Source: Deltaproteobacteria bacterium
GTDB lineage: Bacteria; Desulfobacterota; Desulfobulbia; Desulfobulbales; VMSU01
DNA: 16,377 nucleotides
Reading direction: 5' to 3'
NCBI GenBank assembly: GCA_024274995.1
Contig: JAJSAA010000034.1
Coordinates: 1 to 16,377 of the forward strand
Part shown: positions 6,095-13,469 of the stretch, piece after piece
Layout of the letters: every line of letters begins with the position of its first letter
Numbering within the stretch: the first letter of the stretch is position 1
Translations under genes and position numbers: made by a program
The notes under the pieces: generated by a model
Databases searched by the model: none
The model's input: the letters and a program-made list of their open reading frames with translations, nothing else
What the model was told of the DNA's origin: nothing

Positions 6095-6862
6095 TCAATA
6101 AAATACTTCTTTTAGGAACAACCCCTGAGCCGGTGCGGTATCTCCGGCTTCTGAGCGATCTTTGGCATACAATATTTTTGTAAAATTAGCCACGGTTTTT
6201 TCCCCTTGCCCCACCGGAATCAGGCTGCCGATAATATTCCTGACCATATGCCGCAAAAATCCATCCCCCCCTATCTCCACCGTAAAGCCGCCTGGAATGG
6301 TATAGATACACTTGTGATTAATTGTCCTCACCGCCCCCCGGCCGCCAGTAACTGTCAGATCTCTGGAACCGGCGGCCTCAAAACTGGCAAAATCATGCTC
6401 ACCAAGCAAAGATGAAAGGGCCATATCCATGACTTCCAAGTCAAAAGCTCCGGGGAAATGAGCATAATAAAGACGTTGAGTGGGAAGAAGCAGAGGAGAG
6501 GTTATAACCTGATAAAAATAGGTCTTACCCTTAGCGTCAAAACGGGCATGAAAACGCTCCGCCGCCTCATCAACGGCCAGCACCCTTATATCCGCTGGTA
6601 ATAAACTGTTCAGACCCTTCTGAAAGCCCAGGCAGGGAATCCCGCACCGGGTCTTAAAATTGGCGCACATACCCAGGGCGTGCACTCCGGCATCGGTACG
6701 ACCAGCGCCATAGAGAGTGACAGACTCTCTCGTCATCAGGGCTACTTTATCCTCCAGCGCCCCCTGAACAGTTGGCTGTTCCTTCTGGCGCTGCCAACCG
6801 GCATAGGCCGTACCATCATAGGCAATGAGCATCCTGATATTACGTTCCAGCGGGGATATCAT
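6095..6862 (-). CDS. truA: tRNA pseudouridine(38-40) synthase
   Basis: Converts uridines 38, 39 and 40 in the anticodon stem of many tRNAs to pseudouridine. The 255-aa product has usual length. MLIAYDGTAYAGWQRQ lies near residues 11-26, the catalytic motif YGAGRTDAGVHALG holds the nucleophile D57, RFHARFDAKGKTYFYQV lies near 107-123, and the C-terminal FLRHMVRNIIGSLIPVG motif is intact. The start ATG overlaps the stop of the upstream histidine kinase gene by four bases (ATGA), so translation is probably coupled. Placement directly behind a large sensor kinase is unusual for this housekeeping gene. A hairpin pair follows its stop codon. Confidence 0.96.
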   Translation of the reverse strand: MISPLERNIRMLIAYDGTAYAGWQRQKEQPTVQGALEDKVALMTRESVTLYGAGRTDAGVHALGMCANFKTRCGIPCLGFQKGLNSLLPADIRVLAVDEAAERFHARFDAKGKTYFYQVITSPLLLPTQRLYYAHFPGAFDLEVMDMALSSLLGEHDFASFEAAGSRDLTVTGGRGAVRTINHKCIYTIPGGFTVEIGGDGFLRHMVRNIIGSLIPVGQGEKTVANFTKILYAKDRSEAGDTAPAQGLFLKEVFY

Positions 6863-9540
6863 TTGGCCTTGTCCATCATCAAACGGCCCACTGTAGAGAC
6901 AAGCTCCTGCATATTATAAGGCTTAACCACCACCGCCTTAAAACCATAATCCCGATAATTGGCCATCACCTGATCGTTGGAATAACCGCTGGAGACAATA
7001 ATGACGGCCTCAGAGTCAAATTTAAGCAGTTCAGCCGCAGTTTGTTCGCCGCCCATACCACCGGGAATGGTTAGATCCATGAGCAGCACGTCAATGGGTT
7101 TATCAGAGTCCGTGGCCTGCTTATAGATCTCTAAGGCCGCAGCACCATCCGGGGCGTTGAGGGTTTCAAATCCGGCTGCCGACAGCATGTTCACCGCAAT
7201 ATCACGAACCAGCTCATCATCGTCCATGACCAAAACCCGGCCCCGCCCGATACCGTCTATGTCAAGCACCGAAAGCGTATTTTGCTCCACCGCGGCGACG
7301 GATTTCACCAAGGCTGGCAGATAGATGGTAAAGGTGGTTCCCTTTCCAGGCTTAGAGTCCACCAGGATATGACCGCCATGTTTACGAATCACCGAGTGGG
7401 TTACCGCCATGCCAAGGCCATTACCCTTCTCCTTGGTAGTAAAATAGGGATCAAATATCCGACTGCTGACTTCAGGCGGCATACCGCAGCCATCATCCCT
7501 GATTATGATCCGTAGATAACACTCACTATTGGCATATTCAGCAAAGGGTATCTCTTCGCTGTCTTTCAGACTGAAGTTATCACAGCTCAGCCGGATATTA
7601 CCGCCATCGGGCATGGCCTGCACGGCATTTATAACCAGATTCTGCACCACCTGCCCAATCTGGCCTTTGTCCACCTCCACGGCCCAGAGATCAGGGGCAA
7701 AATCAAATTCACTCTTCACATTACTGCCCCGCAGAACAAACTCGGCCGACTCCCTGACAATATCACTGATGGTACTAAGGGTCTTAAATGGGTCGCCGCC
7801 CCTGGAAAAGGTGAGCAATTGCTGCACCAGATTCTTGGCCCGTTCTGAGGCCTTTTCCACCTGGCTCAACAGGTGGTGACGCTTATCCGTACGGTCAGTG
7901 AGCATCAGGGCCAGGCTGACATTACCCATAATCGCCGCCAGAATATTATTGAAATCATGGGCAATACCACCGGCCAGAACCCCAATGGCCTCCAGCTTCT
8001 CCATCCTCTGGGACTCCTGCGCTATTTTTTTCTCCAGCGTGATATCCCGAAATACCACCACCCCCCCAATAACCTCACTCCGGCTGTCATGAATTGGGGC
8101 TCCGCTATCGGCAATATTTAATTCCCGCCCGTCTCTGCTCAACAGAATAGTACCACTAACCAGATCAACAATCTTCCCCGACCGCAGCACCTGGGCTGCG
8201 GGGCTCTCCAGCGGCAACCGCTCATGTTCATCAATTATCCGGAAGACTTCCTCAAGAGGCCTACCCGCCGCCTCCTCCATGGCCCAGCCCGTCATCTGCT
8301 CAGCGATCTTGTTCAGAACCATAATCCGCCCCTCAGGGCCGGTGGTAATTACCCCGTCGCCGATACTGCGTAAGGTAACAGTTAGCCGTTCACGCTCACC
8401 ATCAAGGATGGCCTGCATCCGGCGGCGTTTGGTAACATCCTGAAAGGTCTCAACAATCCCCGACAACTTGCCATAAATATCATAATAAGGCCGGCCAGTA
8501 ACAATAAATGTTGTTTCACCACCCACGGCGCGAGGCAGCACCACCTCATATTCAACGCTTGACGCTCCATTCTTAATTTTAAGCAGGGGACAGCTGTCAG
8601 TACCGCAGGCTGCGGCCGGTCTGATTTCATGGCATTTACGGCGTTTAACTCCATGGGGCCAGTAGTGGTAATAGGCCTCATTCCCCTCTAAGATCTCGCC
8701 CTTAAGACTGACAATACAAATAGGATTGGCGCTGTTAAAGATATTCTCCAGAGCGGTCTTGGCCTCTCGCAAAGATATTTCCGTCTCCTGGCGCTCGGCA
8801 AGATCGTCTTTGAGAGACAGGCGCATGGCATTAATATTGGCAGCCAGAGCTCCGACCTCATCACCCCGAATATTTAGAGGCGGGACATTGAGATTACCGG
8901 CCCCTATTTCCCCGGCATAGGCGGATAGTTCCTCAAGGGGCCGGGTAATAAACCGGCTTAAAAAATAGGCCAGGGCTATTCCGGTCAGGGAAACAATGAA
9001 AATAATCAGCATCAAACGCAACTTTATATCTTTGATGTTACTCTGAATAGCAACGGTGGAGATTCCGACATGAACAATAGCGATTCCGGTGTTAATAACC
9101 GGGACGGCTATATCCTGAATCTCGTCATCATCATAGTTATAGAGCCGGGAAATAAAGATGGCGGAAGAGCTTAATGAACTGAGATCCTTTAAGAGATCCA
9201 CCGGGAAACTACCCTTAAAGCTATGAGCGATTACCCGGCCGCGGGCGTTAACAATAAAGACATAGCGCAGATCGTTCTCACCGACCTTGAGGCGGTGAAG
9301 AAAAAGATTCAGGGCAATACGGTTGTCAGTAAGCACGTCATTAGCACTGTCGGCAGCCACCGTACGAGCCAGTAGAGAACCACGCTCAACAAGCTGTTCA
9401 TGCAGGGCCTTAGTGATGAGAGGGGCGATGAGGGCAAAAAAAAGAATCCCGACTCCCGCTACGACAATCAGAATAAGAGAAATAATCTTGTAACGCAGAG
9501 AGGAGATGCCAATCAACCGCCTTATGTTATTGAACGTCAT
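6859..9540 (-). CDS. membrane-bound hybrid sensor histidine kinase with two PAS domains and a receiver
   Basis: An 893-aa inner-membrane sensor. Order by residue: TM helix 18-40; extracytoplasmic sensor region 41-170 with a Cache/sCache-like look (FIVNARGRVIAHS); TM helix 174-194; HAMP 195-250 (ITRPLEELSAYAGEIGAGN, GDEVGALAANINAM); PAS1 about 262-370; PAS2 about 383-500; HisKA with phosphoacceptor H528 in GGIAHDFNNILA; ATPase domain with N634/N638, DDGCGMP, the FTTKEKGNGLGM lid and GKGTTFTIYLP; receiver domain about 767-890 with acidic D773-D775, phosphoacceptor D822 and K873. PAS1 carries C303, H304, C312 and C317, a small cluster that could bind metal or sense redox. The intact phosphorelay residues indicate an active kinase. 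No output response regulator or phosphotransfer protein lies nearby. The start ATG at 9540 lacks a clear ribosome-binding site. It is divergent from the GAPDH gene and overlaps truA. Confidence 0.93.
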   Translation of the reverse strand: MTFNNIRRLIGISSLRYKIISLILIVVAGVGILFFALIAPLITKALHEQLVERGSLLARTVAADSANDVLTDNRIALNLFLHRLKVGENDLRYVFIVNARGRVIAHSFKGSFPVDLLKDLSSLSSSAIFISRLYNYDDDEIQDIAVPVINTGIAIVHVGISTVAIQSNIKDIKLRLMLIIFIVSLTGIALAYFLSRFITRPLEELSAYAGEIGAGNLNVPPLNIRGDEVGALAANINAMRLSLKDDLAERQETEISLREAKTALENIFNSANPICIVSLKGEILEGNEAYYHYWPHGVKRRKCHEIRPAAACGTDSCPLLKIKNGASSVEYEVVLPRAVGGETTFIVTGRPYYDIYGKLSGIVETFQDVTKRRRMQAILDGERERLTVTLRSIGDGVITTGPEGRIMVLNKIAEQMTGWAMEEAAGRPLEEVFRIIDEHERLPLESPAAQVLRSGKIVDLVSGTILLSRDGRELNIADSGAPIHDSRSEVIGGVVVFRDITLEKKIAQESQRMEKLEAIGVLAGGIAHDFNNILAAIMGNVSLALMLTDRTDKRHHLLSQVEKASERAKNLVQQLLTFSRGGDPFKTLSTISDIVRESAEFVLRGSNVKSEFDFAPDLWAVEVDKGQIGQVVQNLVINAVQAMPDGGNIRLSCDNFSLKDSEEIPFAEYANSECYLRIIIRDDGCGMPPEVSSRIFDPYFTTKEKGNGLGMAVTHSVIRKHGGHILVDSKPGKGTTFTIYLPALVKSVAAVEQNTLSVLDIDGIGRGRVLVMDDDELVRDIAVNMLSAAGFETLNAPDGAAALEIYKQATDSDKPIDVLLMDLTIPGGMGGEQTAAELLKFDSEAVIIVSSGYSNDQVMANYRDYGFKAVVVKPYNMQELVSTVGRLMMDKAK

Positions 9541-9714
9541 TATTATTTATCCACTTGGACTTGTGTTCCGCAATATATCATAAGAGCTGTCATTCCCCGG
9601 CCCCTGAGAGTCTACCATTAAGCAAGGCAAAATTTTTCTACCTTCGGGGCGGATTTGCACCCACATCAAAAATTACAAAAAAATAGACTATTTTAAACTG
9701 CCGTGTATTTGCTT

Positions 9715-9743
9715 TTGATAGAAACAACCTTATATGTTATAGG
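9715..9743 (+). promoter_or_regulatory. candidate sigma70-type promoter upstream of the GAPDH gene
   Basis: TTGATA (9715-9720) and TATAGG (9738-9743) are separated by 17 bases, and a TG one base before the -10 (9735-9736) gives an extended -10. It would start transcription about 70 bases before the GAPDH start codon. Between them TGGCCTGCCA (9785-9794) is a small palindrome. The rest of the 282-base divergent region (9541-9822) shows nothing I can name, and I found no good promoter for the kinase on the opposite strand. Confidence 0.45.
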
Positions 9744-9822
9744 TTCTAAGTTCTGGCATTTTTTGTAACTATTATAGCTTGCCTTGGCCTGCCAGAACAA
9801 GCCCAAAAACAGATAACCGACA

Positions 9823-10827
9823 ATGGCACTAAGAATAGCGATTAATGGCGTTGGCCGCATAGGCCGCCAACTCACCCGTTTGCTTACCCAGTTCCCAGCA
9901 GAAAACGTCAAGCTTGCCGCTGTTAATACCCTGGAGGCCACTGCCACCGCCGCTCACCTGCTTAAATATGACAGCTGCCAGGGGATATTTCCCGCTGAAC
10001 TGTCTGTTCACAATGATATTCTATGTGTTGATCACCATAAAATCACATTTTTTCATGAGCCTGATCCAGCCCTGCTACCCTGGCAGGCCGAGAACATTGA
10101 CCTGGTTATCGAATGCAGCGGTCATTTTACCGAGGCGGATAGAGCGGCGGCTCATCTCGCGGCTGGGGCTGAACGGGTTTTAATTACGGCCGCGGCCAGC
10201 AAGGCTGATGCCATAATCTGCCTCGGTGTTAATGAAGATTTATACCGCCCGGAACAGCATAAGATAATCAGCTCCTCGAGTTGTACCACTAACTGCATAG
10301 CTCCAGCACTCAGCACCATTAACCGTCTTTGGGGGGTTGAGCGGGCTCTCGCTACCTTTATCCATTCCAGTACCAGCGCCCAGCACCTCCTGGATCATTT
10401 TGATCCGGATCCCCGCCGAGCCAGGGCCGCAGGGCTTAACCTTATCCCCTGCCCCACCAGCGCCAGCCATCAGATTCCCGCTGTAATTCCGGCTCTGCGC
10501 GGCCGCTTTGATGCCCTGGCAATAAGAGTTCCAACCCCGCATGTCCATTTGGCTGATCTCACAGTCTGCCTCCGCCATACCCCTGACCGAGCCGATTTTA
10601 CCGCAGCCCTTGCCCAAGAGGCGGCAACCGCACTCCGGGGCATAATGAAAATCAGCCATGAGCCCCTGGTAAGTATTGATCTTAAAGGCAGTAAACATTC
10701 CTGTGTTATTGATGCGGAGCATATCCATTTTCAAGATAATATGGTAAAATTGCTGATCTGGCACGCCAATGAATTTTCCTATTGCTGCCGGATTAAAGAT
10801 ATAATTGAATTAATTGCCCAGCAGTAA
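9823..10827 (+). CDS. divergent glyceraldehyde-3-phosphate dehydrogenase family protein
   Basis: Homologue of phosphorylating GAPDH (334 aa, normal length). Motifs: INGVGRIGRQ (7-16) of the NAD(P) fold; AHLLKYDS (44-51); SSSCTTNCIAP with catalytic C154; H181 in FIHSST, the expected base; RRARAAGLNLIP (198-209); RFDALAIRVPTPHV; and WHANEFSYCCR near the C-terminus. Several normally fixed positions differ. AVND is AVNT, losing the aspartate that selects NAD. HAYTNDQ is HSSTSAQ, and the phosphate-site TSTGAA is CPTSAS. It may therefore use NADP or another phosphorylated aldehyde. Features such as IHS and the PD-RR run recall erythrose-4-phosphate dehydrogenase, so that activity is an alternative. 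No good ribosome-binding site precedes ATG 9823. A lipoprotein isomerase gene follows after 53 bases. Confidence 0.85.
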   Translation: MALRIAINGVGRIGRQLTRLLTQFPAENVKLAAVNTLEATATAAHLLKYDSCQGIFPAELSVHNDILCVDHHKITFFHEPDPALLPWQAENIDLVIECSGHFTEADRAAAHLAAGAERVLITAAASKADAIICLGVNEDLYRPEQHKIISSSSCTTNCIAPALSTINRLWGVERALATFIHSSTSAQHLLDHFDPDPRRARAAGLNLIPCPTSASHQIPAVIPALRGRFDALAIRVPTPHVHLADLTVCLRHTPDRADFTAALAQEAATALRGIMKISHEPLVSIDLKGSKHSCVIDAEHIHFQDNMVKLLIWHANEFSYCCRIKDIIELIAQQ

Positions 10828-10868
10828 CATTGAGCATACCGCAATCTTTTTCTATAGTAACAATTCCC

Positions 10869-10873
10869 AAGGA
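10869..10873 (+). promoter_or_regulatory. ribosome-binding site fixing the start of the isomerase gene
   Basis: AAGGA lies seven bases before the ATG at 10881. An in-frame ATG at 10830, with no such site, would add 17 residues ahead of the signal peptide, so the 10881 start is preferred. Confidence 0.75.
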
Positions 10874-10880
10874 TGAAACC

Positions 10881-11828
10881 ATGACCGTCAAAAAAGTCAT
10901 ACTCTGCCAGTTTTTCACCTTTATCATTATGGCCTTGCTACTTTCAGCCTGCGGCCAGAAAGCTAAGCTGGACAGCAAAACCAACGCCGCTTATATCAAT
11001 GGCGTCCCTATTTCACGCCATGAATTATCCATGGAGATGAGCCGTCTTCAACAACGCTTTTATAGTAACAAGATGTCGAAGGAGCAGGTCAAAGAAATGA
11101 AAAAACAGGTCTTGGCCATCCTCATTGGCGGCCGAATTCTCTATCAGGCCGGGACAGAGAGCAACATTGAGGCCAGCCCCGCAGAGATAAAAGGCGAGCT
11201 TGCCAAGATCAAACGGCAATACCCCGGCAGTAAAACCTTTAAAAATAATTTTACTAAGGCGGAAATGCGCCGCAAGGTGGTGGTGGATAAATTTATCCGC
11301 CAGGAATTTGCCGACAAAACCGTAGTCACCGATGAGGAGAGCCGCAAATACTACCATAGCCATCTGGCAGACTTTACGCGGCCGCCACTAATAAAAATCA
11401 GCCAAATCATGATAAAAACGGCCCCCAACGACTCACAGGATAAAAAACAGGCTGCCCTCGAGAAAATTAAGGCCGTGCAGAAGAAATTACAGCACGGGGC
11501 TGATTTCGCCAAACTGGCCCGTAGATACTCAGAAGACCCCTCTAAGGCCAACGGCGGCAACATGGGCTTTCTGATGCGGGGCCAGATGCCCAAGGCCTTT
11601 GAAAATGTAGTTTTTAAGCTGAAAAGCGGGACGGCCAGCGCTATTATCAGTACGGGATACGGCTATCACATACTAATGGTCACCGGCAATAAACCGGCCT
11701 ATGTTACCCCCTACGCTGACGTTGAGAAAAAATTAAAGGAATACCTTAAACAACGGGATATCCAGCGCAAGCTGGAGGCCTTCATCAAACAGAGACGGGA
11801 CAAGGCCAAAATTCATATTTTCATCTGA
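10881..11828 (+). CDS. lipoprotein peptidyl-prolyl cis-trans isomerase, parvulin (SurA/PrsA) type
   Basis: Folding helper for exported proteins, predicted to sit in the cell envelope. From the ATG at 10881 the product has 315 aa. The N-terminus is a lipoprotein signal: KK, a hydrophobic stretch about residues 6-20, then lipobox LSAC with lipidated C24. A SurA-N-like region (YINGVPISRHELSMEM to about residue 145) comes next. One rotamase domain, about 169-270, follows, with ISQIMIKT, the signature ADFAKLARRYSEDPSKANGG, MGFLMRGQMPKAFENVVF and GYGYHILMV. The C-terminal tail is basic and helical. The longer frame from 10830 would bury the signal peptide. It sits between the GAPDH homologue and a cNMP-binding kinase, with only 5 bases before the latter; no functional link is evident beyond likely cotranscription. 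Confidence 0.92.
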   Translation: MTVKKVILCQFFTFIIMALLLSACGQKAKLDSKTNAAYINGVPISRHELSMEMSRLQQRFYSNKMSKEQVKEMKKQVLAILIGGRILYQAGTESNIEASPAEIKGELAKIKRQYPGSKTFKNNFTKAEMRRKVVVDKFIRQEFADKTVVTDEESRKYYHSHLADFTRPPLIKISQIMIKTAPNDSQDKKQAALEKIKAVQKKLQHGADFAKLARRYSEDPSKANGGNMGFLMRGQMPKAFENVVFKLKSGTASAIISTGYGYHILMVTGNKPAYVTPYADVEKKLKEYLKQRDIQRKLEAFIKQRRDKAKIHIFI

Positions 11829-11833
11829 TAACC

Positions 11834-12913
11834 ATGCGAGACGAAAAAGATATCTCAAAAACTCTTAGTGTTCTCCAGAAGTTAGACATATTTACCACTC
11901 TGACGGCGGCGGAACTGACCAAGCTTGCCGCCGAAATTAGCGAGTTCCACGCCAAGACCGAGACCACTCTCTGCCGGGAAGGAGAAAAAGGCGGCGAGAT
12001 GTATATCCTCATGGAAGGGGAGTTGCAGATCGTCAAAAAAGACCGCTGGATCAGCAAGATAACAGCGGTGGATTATATCGGCGAGATGTCGCTGTTAGAG
12101 GATGAGCCGCGCTCGACCACCGTTATCGCCGCTGCCGGTTCCAGGCTCCTGACCATCAGCGCCCGGCAGTTTAAGCATTATTTTGCCGATGAGCCACGGG
12201 TTCTGACCGCCATGCTCAAAACCATGAGCCGGAGGCTACGCCAGGATAACGAATTAATCGCCGCCGAATTTACTCAAGCCAATATCCTCATCCACGACAT
12301 GCGTAATAATATGGCCGCCTTTACCTTACTGCATCTGCTGGAGAAGAATTGCCGGGATAAAAAGCAGCTCCATTATATCCACCTCATGCGCAAATGCAGC
12401 CAGGATCTGACGACCATGATGAGTGAGGCCCTGGCCAATGCCAAGCGCCTCCAGCCCCGGAAAGAGACCAGCCGCCATTCTCTATCGGCCATAATTACCG
12501 AACTCACCGCTGGTACCTTCAAGGTTCATCCCGACATCCAGGATAAACTGGTGGAATTACACCTGCCGGATATTGATCGGGATAATATCAAATGCCAGGC
12601 CACGGATATCCGCCGGGTGATCATCAATCTGGTAATCAATGCGGCTCAAGCCAGTAAAGCAGGGGGACGTATCCAAATAGACCTGCAATGCCGGCAAAAT
12701 CAGGTCGCGGTTTCCATCAGTGATGAGGGCCATGGTATCCCAAACCACCTTAGAGCTAAAATTTTTATCCCTAACTTCAGCACCAGAGCTGAGGGCAACG
12801 GCCTGGGCCTGACCTCCTGCCGCCAGATAATTGAAGAGGAACACGGCGGCAGCCTCACCTTCACCACCTCGAACCAAGGCACCAGATTTACCTTCACTCT
12901 GCCCCAACAATAA
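11834..12913 (+). CDS. soluble histidine kinase with N-terminal cyclic-nucleotide-binding domain
   Basis: A 359-aa cytoplasmic signalling protein without membrane helices. Residues about 13-130 form a cNMP-binding domain (CREGEKGGEMYILMEGELQIV). Its phosphate-binding cassette GEMSLLEDEPRSTTVIA keeps the Glu and the Arg-Ser pair (E84, R93, S94) that bind the cyclic phosphate in CRP-like proteins. A dimerisation helix carries H154 in LIHDMRNNMAAF, an H-box lacking the usual proline. The ATPase domain has N265/N269 (NLVINAAQAS), D297-G-H-G-IP, a FSTRAEGNGLGL lid and GTRFTFTLP. It is likely a kinase tuned by cAMP or c-di-nucleotide-type ligands. No receiver domain or response regulator is adjacent. 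The start is five bases after the isomerase stop with no Shine-Dalgarno, suggesting translational coupling. Its stop is 4 bases from the convergent ComEA-like gene. Confidence 0.9.
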   Translation: MRDEKDISKTLSVLQKLDIFTTLTAAELTKLAAEISEFHAKTETTLCREGEKGGEMYILMEGELQIVKKDRWISKITAVDYIGEMSLLEDEPRSTTVIAAAGSRLLTISARQFKHYFADEPRVLTAMLKTMSRRLRQDNELIAAEFTQANILIHDMRNNMAAFTLLHLLEKNCRDKKQLHYIHLMRKCSQDLTTMMSEALANAKRLQPRKETSRHSLSAIITELTAGTFKVHPDIQDKLVELHLPDIDRDNIKCQATDIRRVIINLVINAAQASKAGGRIQIDLQCRQNQVAVSISDEGHGIPNHLRAKIFIPNFSTRAEGNGLGLTSCRQIIEEEHGGSLTFTTSNQGTRFTFTLPQQ

Positions 12914-12917
12914 AGGT

Positions 12918-13469
12918 CTATTGCGGGCCAAAATCCACCTGAGCGGCAATTTCAGCCGCTATCTTCCGGCCAATCCCACGGACTCTCAGCAAATCTCCAC
13001 GGCCTTTAAAGAAACCATGCAAGCGCCGTGAACGGACAATGGCCGCGGCCAGTCCAGGCCCCACACCATGAATCATGGCCAAAGAGTCAGCCGAGGCCAG
13101 ATTAATGGAGAGCGGCCGCCAGGCCAGAGGAGCAAGAGACGGGGGCCAGGCAACGGTCTGCGGTGCCTGAGCGGGCCGCAGACGAAAGGCGCTCATATCC
13201 CCAGGCGGCCAAGGTACCAGGTTACGAGAAGGTCTGACAATTCCCAGCCGCTCATATAACCCAGCCCAGCCGCTGGATTTATCCACCTCATAGAGAGCAC
13301 CGGCCCCGCCGGCCGCCTTCTGCAACCAGATAATCGGCGGCTCCGGACTAAGCGCTGCCCCTTTAGCCCTCTTCATCTGCCGCAGATGGGGCAGACAGAT
13401 AACGGCTCCAAGCAGCACCAGGACAATTATCCGGGGATCAACAGCCAGGCGCCTTGTCCTGCCCGTCAT
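12918..13469 (-). CDS. ComEA-like membrane-anchored helix-hairpin-helix protein
   Basis: The preferred start, ATG 13469, gives 183 aa; an upstream in-frame ATG at 13514 would add 15 residues lying deeper within cimA. Residues about 13-28 (RIIVLVLLGAVICLPH) form one transmembrane anchor. A proline- and tryptophan-containing linker of about 90 residues follows. The C-terminal 64 residues carry tandem helix-hairpin-helix motifs (SINLASADSLAMIHGVGPGLAAAIVRSR and GDLLRVRGIGRKIAAEI), as in ComEA, which binds incoming double-stranded DNA during natural transformation. The linker is longer than in minimal ComEA proteins of Gram-negatives. The gene overlaps the end of cimA by 32 bases, so it is likely expressed with lysC and cimA. 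No other competence gene is in the window; DNA binding in the periplasm is inferred from the family. Confidence 0.8.
   Translation of the reverse strand: MTGRTRRLAVDPRIIVLVLLGAVICLPHLRQMKRAKGAALSPEPPIIWLQKAAGGAGALYEVDKSSGWAGLYERLGIVRPSRNLVPWPPGDMSAFRLRPAQAPQTVAWPPSLAPLAWRPLSINLASADSLAMIHGVGPGLAAAIVRSRRLHGFFKGRGDLLRVRGIGRKIAAEIAAQVDFGPQ

Noticed and set aside
9641..9664. CCTTCGGGGCGGATTTGCACCC recalls the first part of an FMN riboswitch
   Set aside because: The other conserved parts of that aptamer are missing downstream, and neither flanking gene is a riboflavin gene.
10830..10880. Longer N-terminus for the lipoprotein isomerase
   Set aside because: It would place 17 residues ahead of a typical lipoprotein signal and lacks a ribosome-binding site; AAGGA fits the ATG at 10881.
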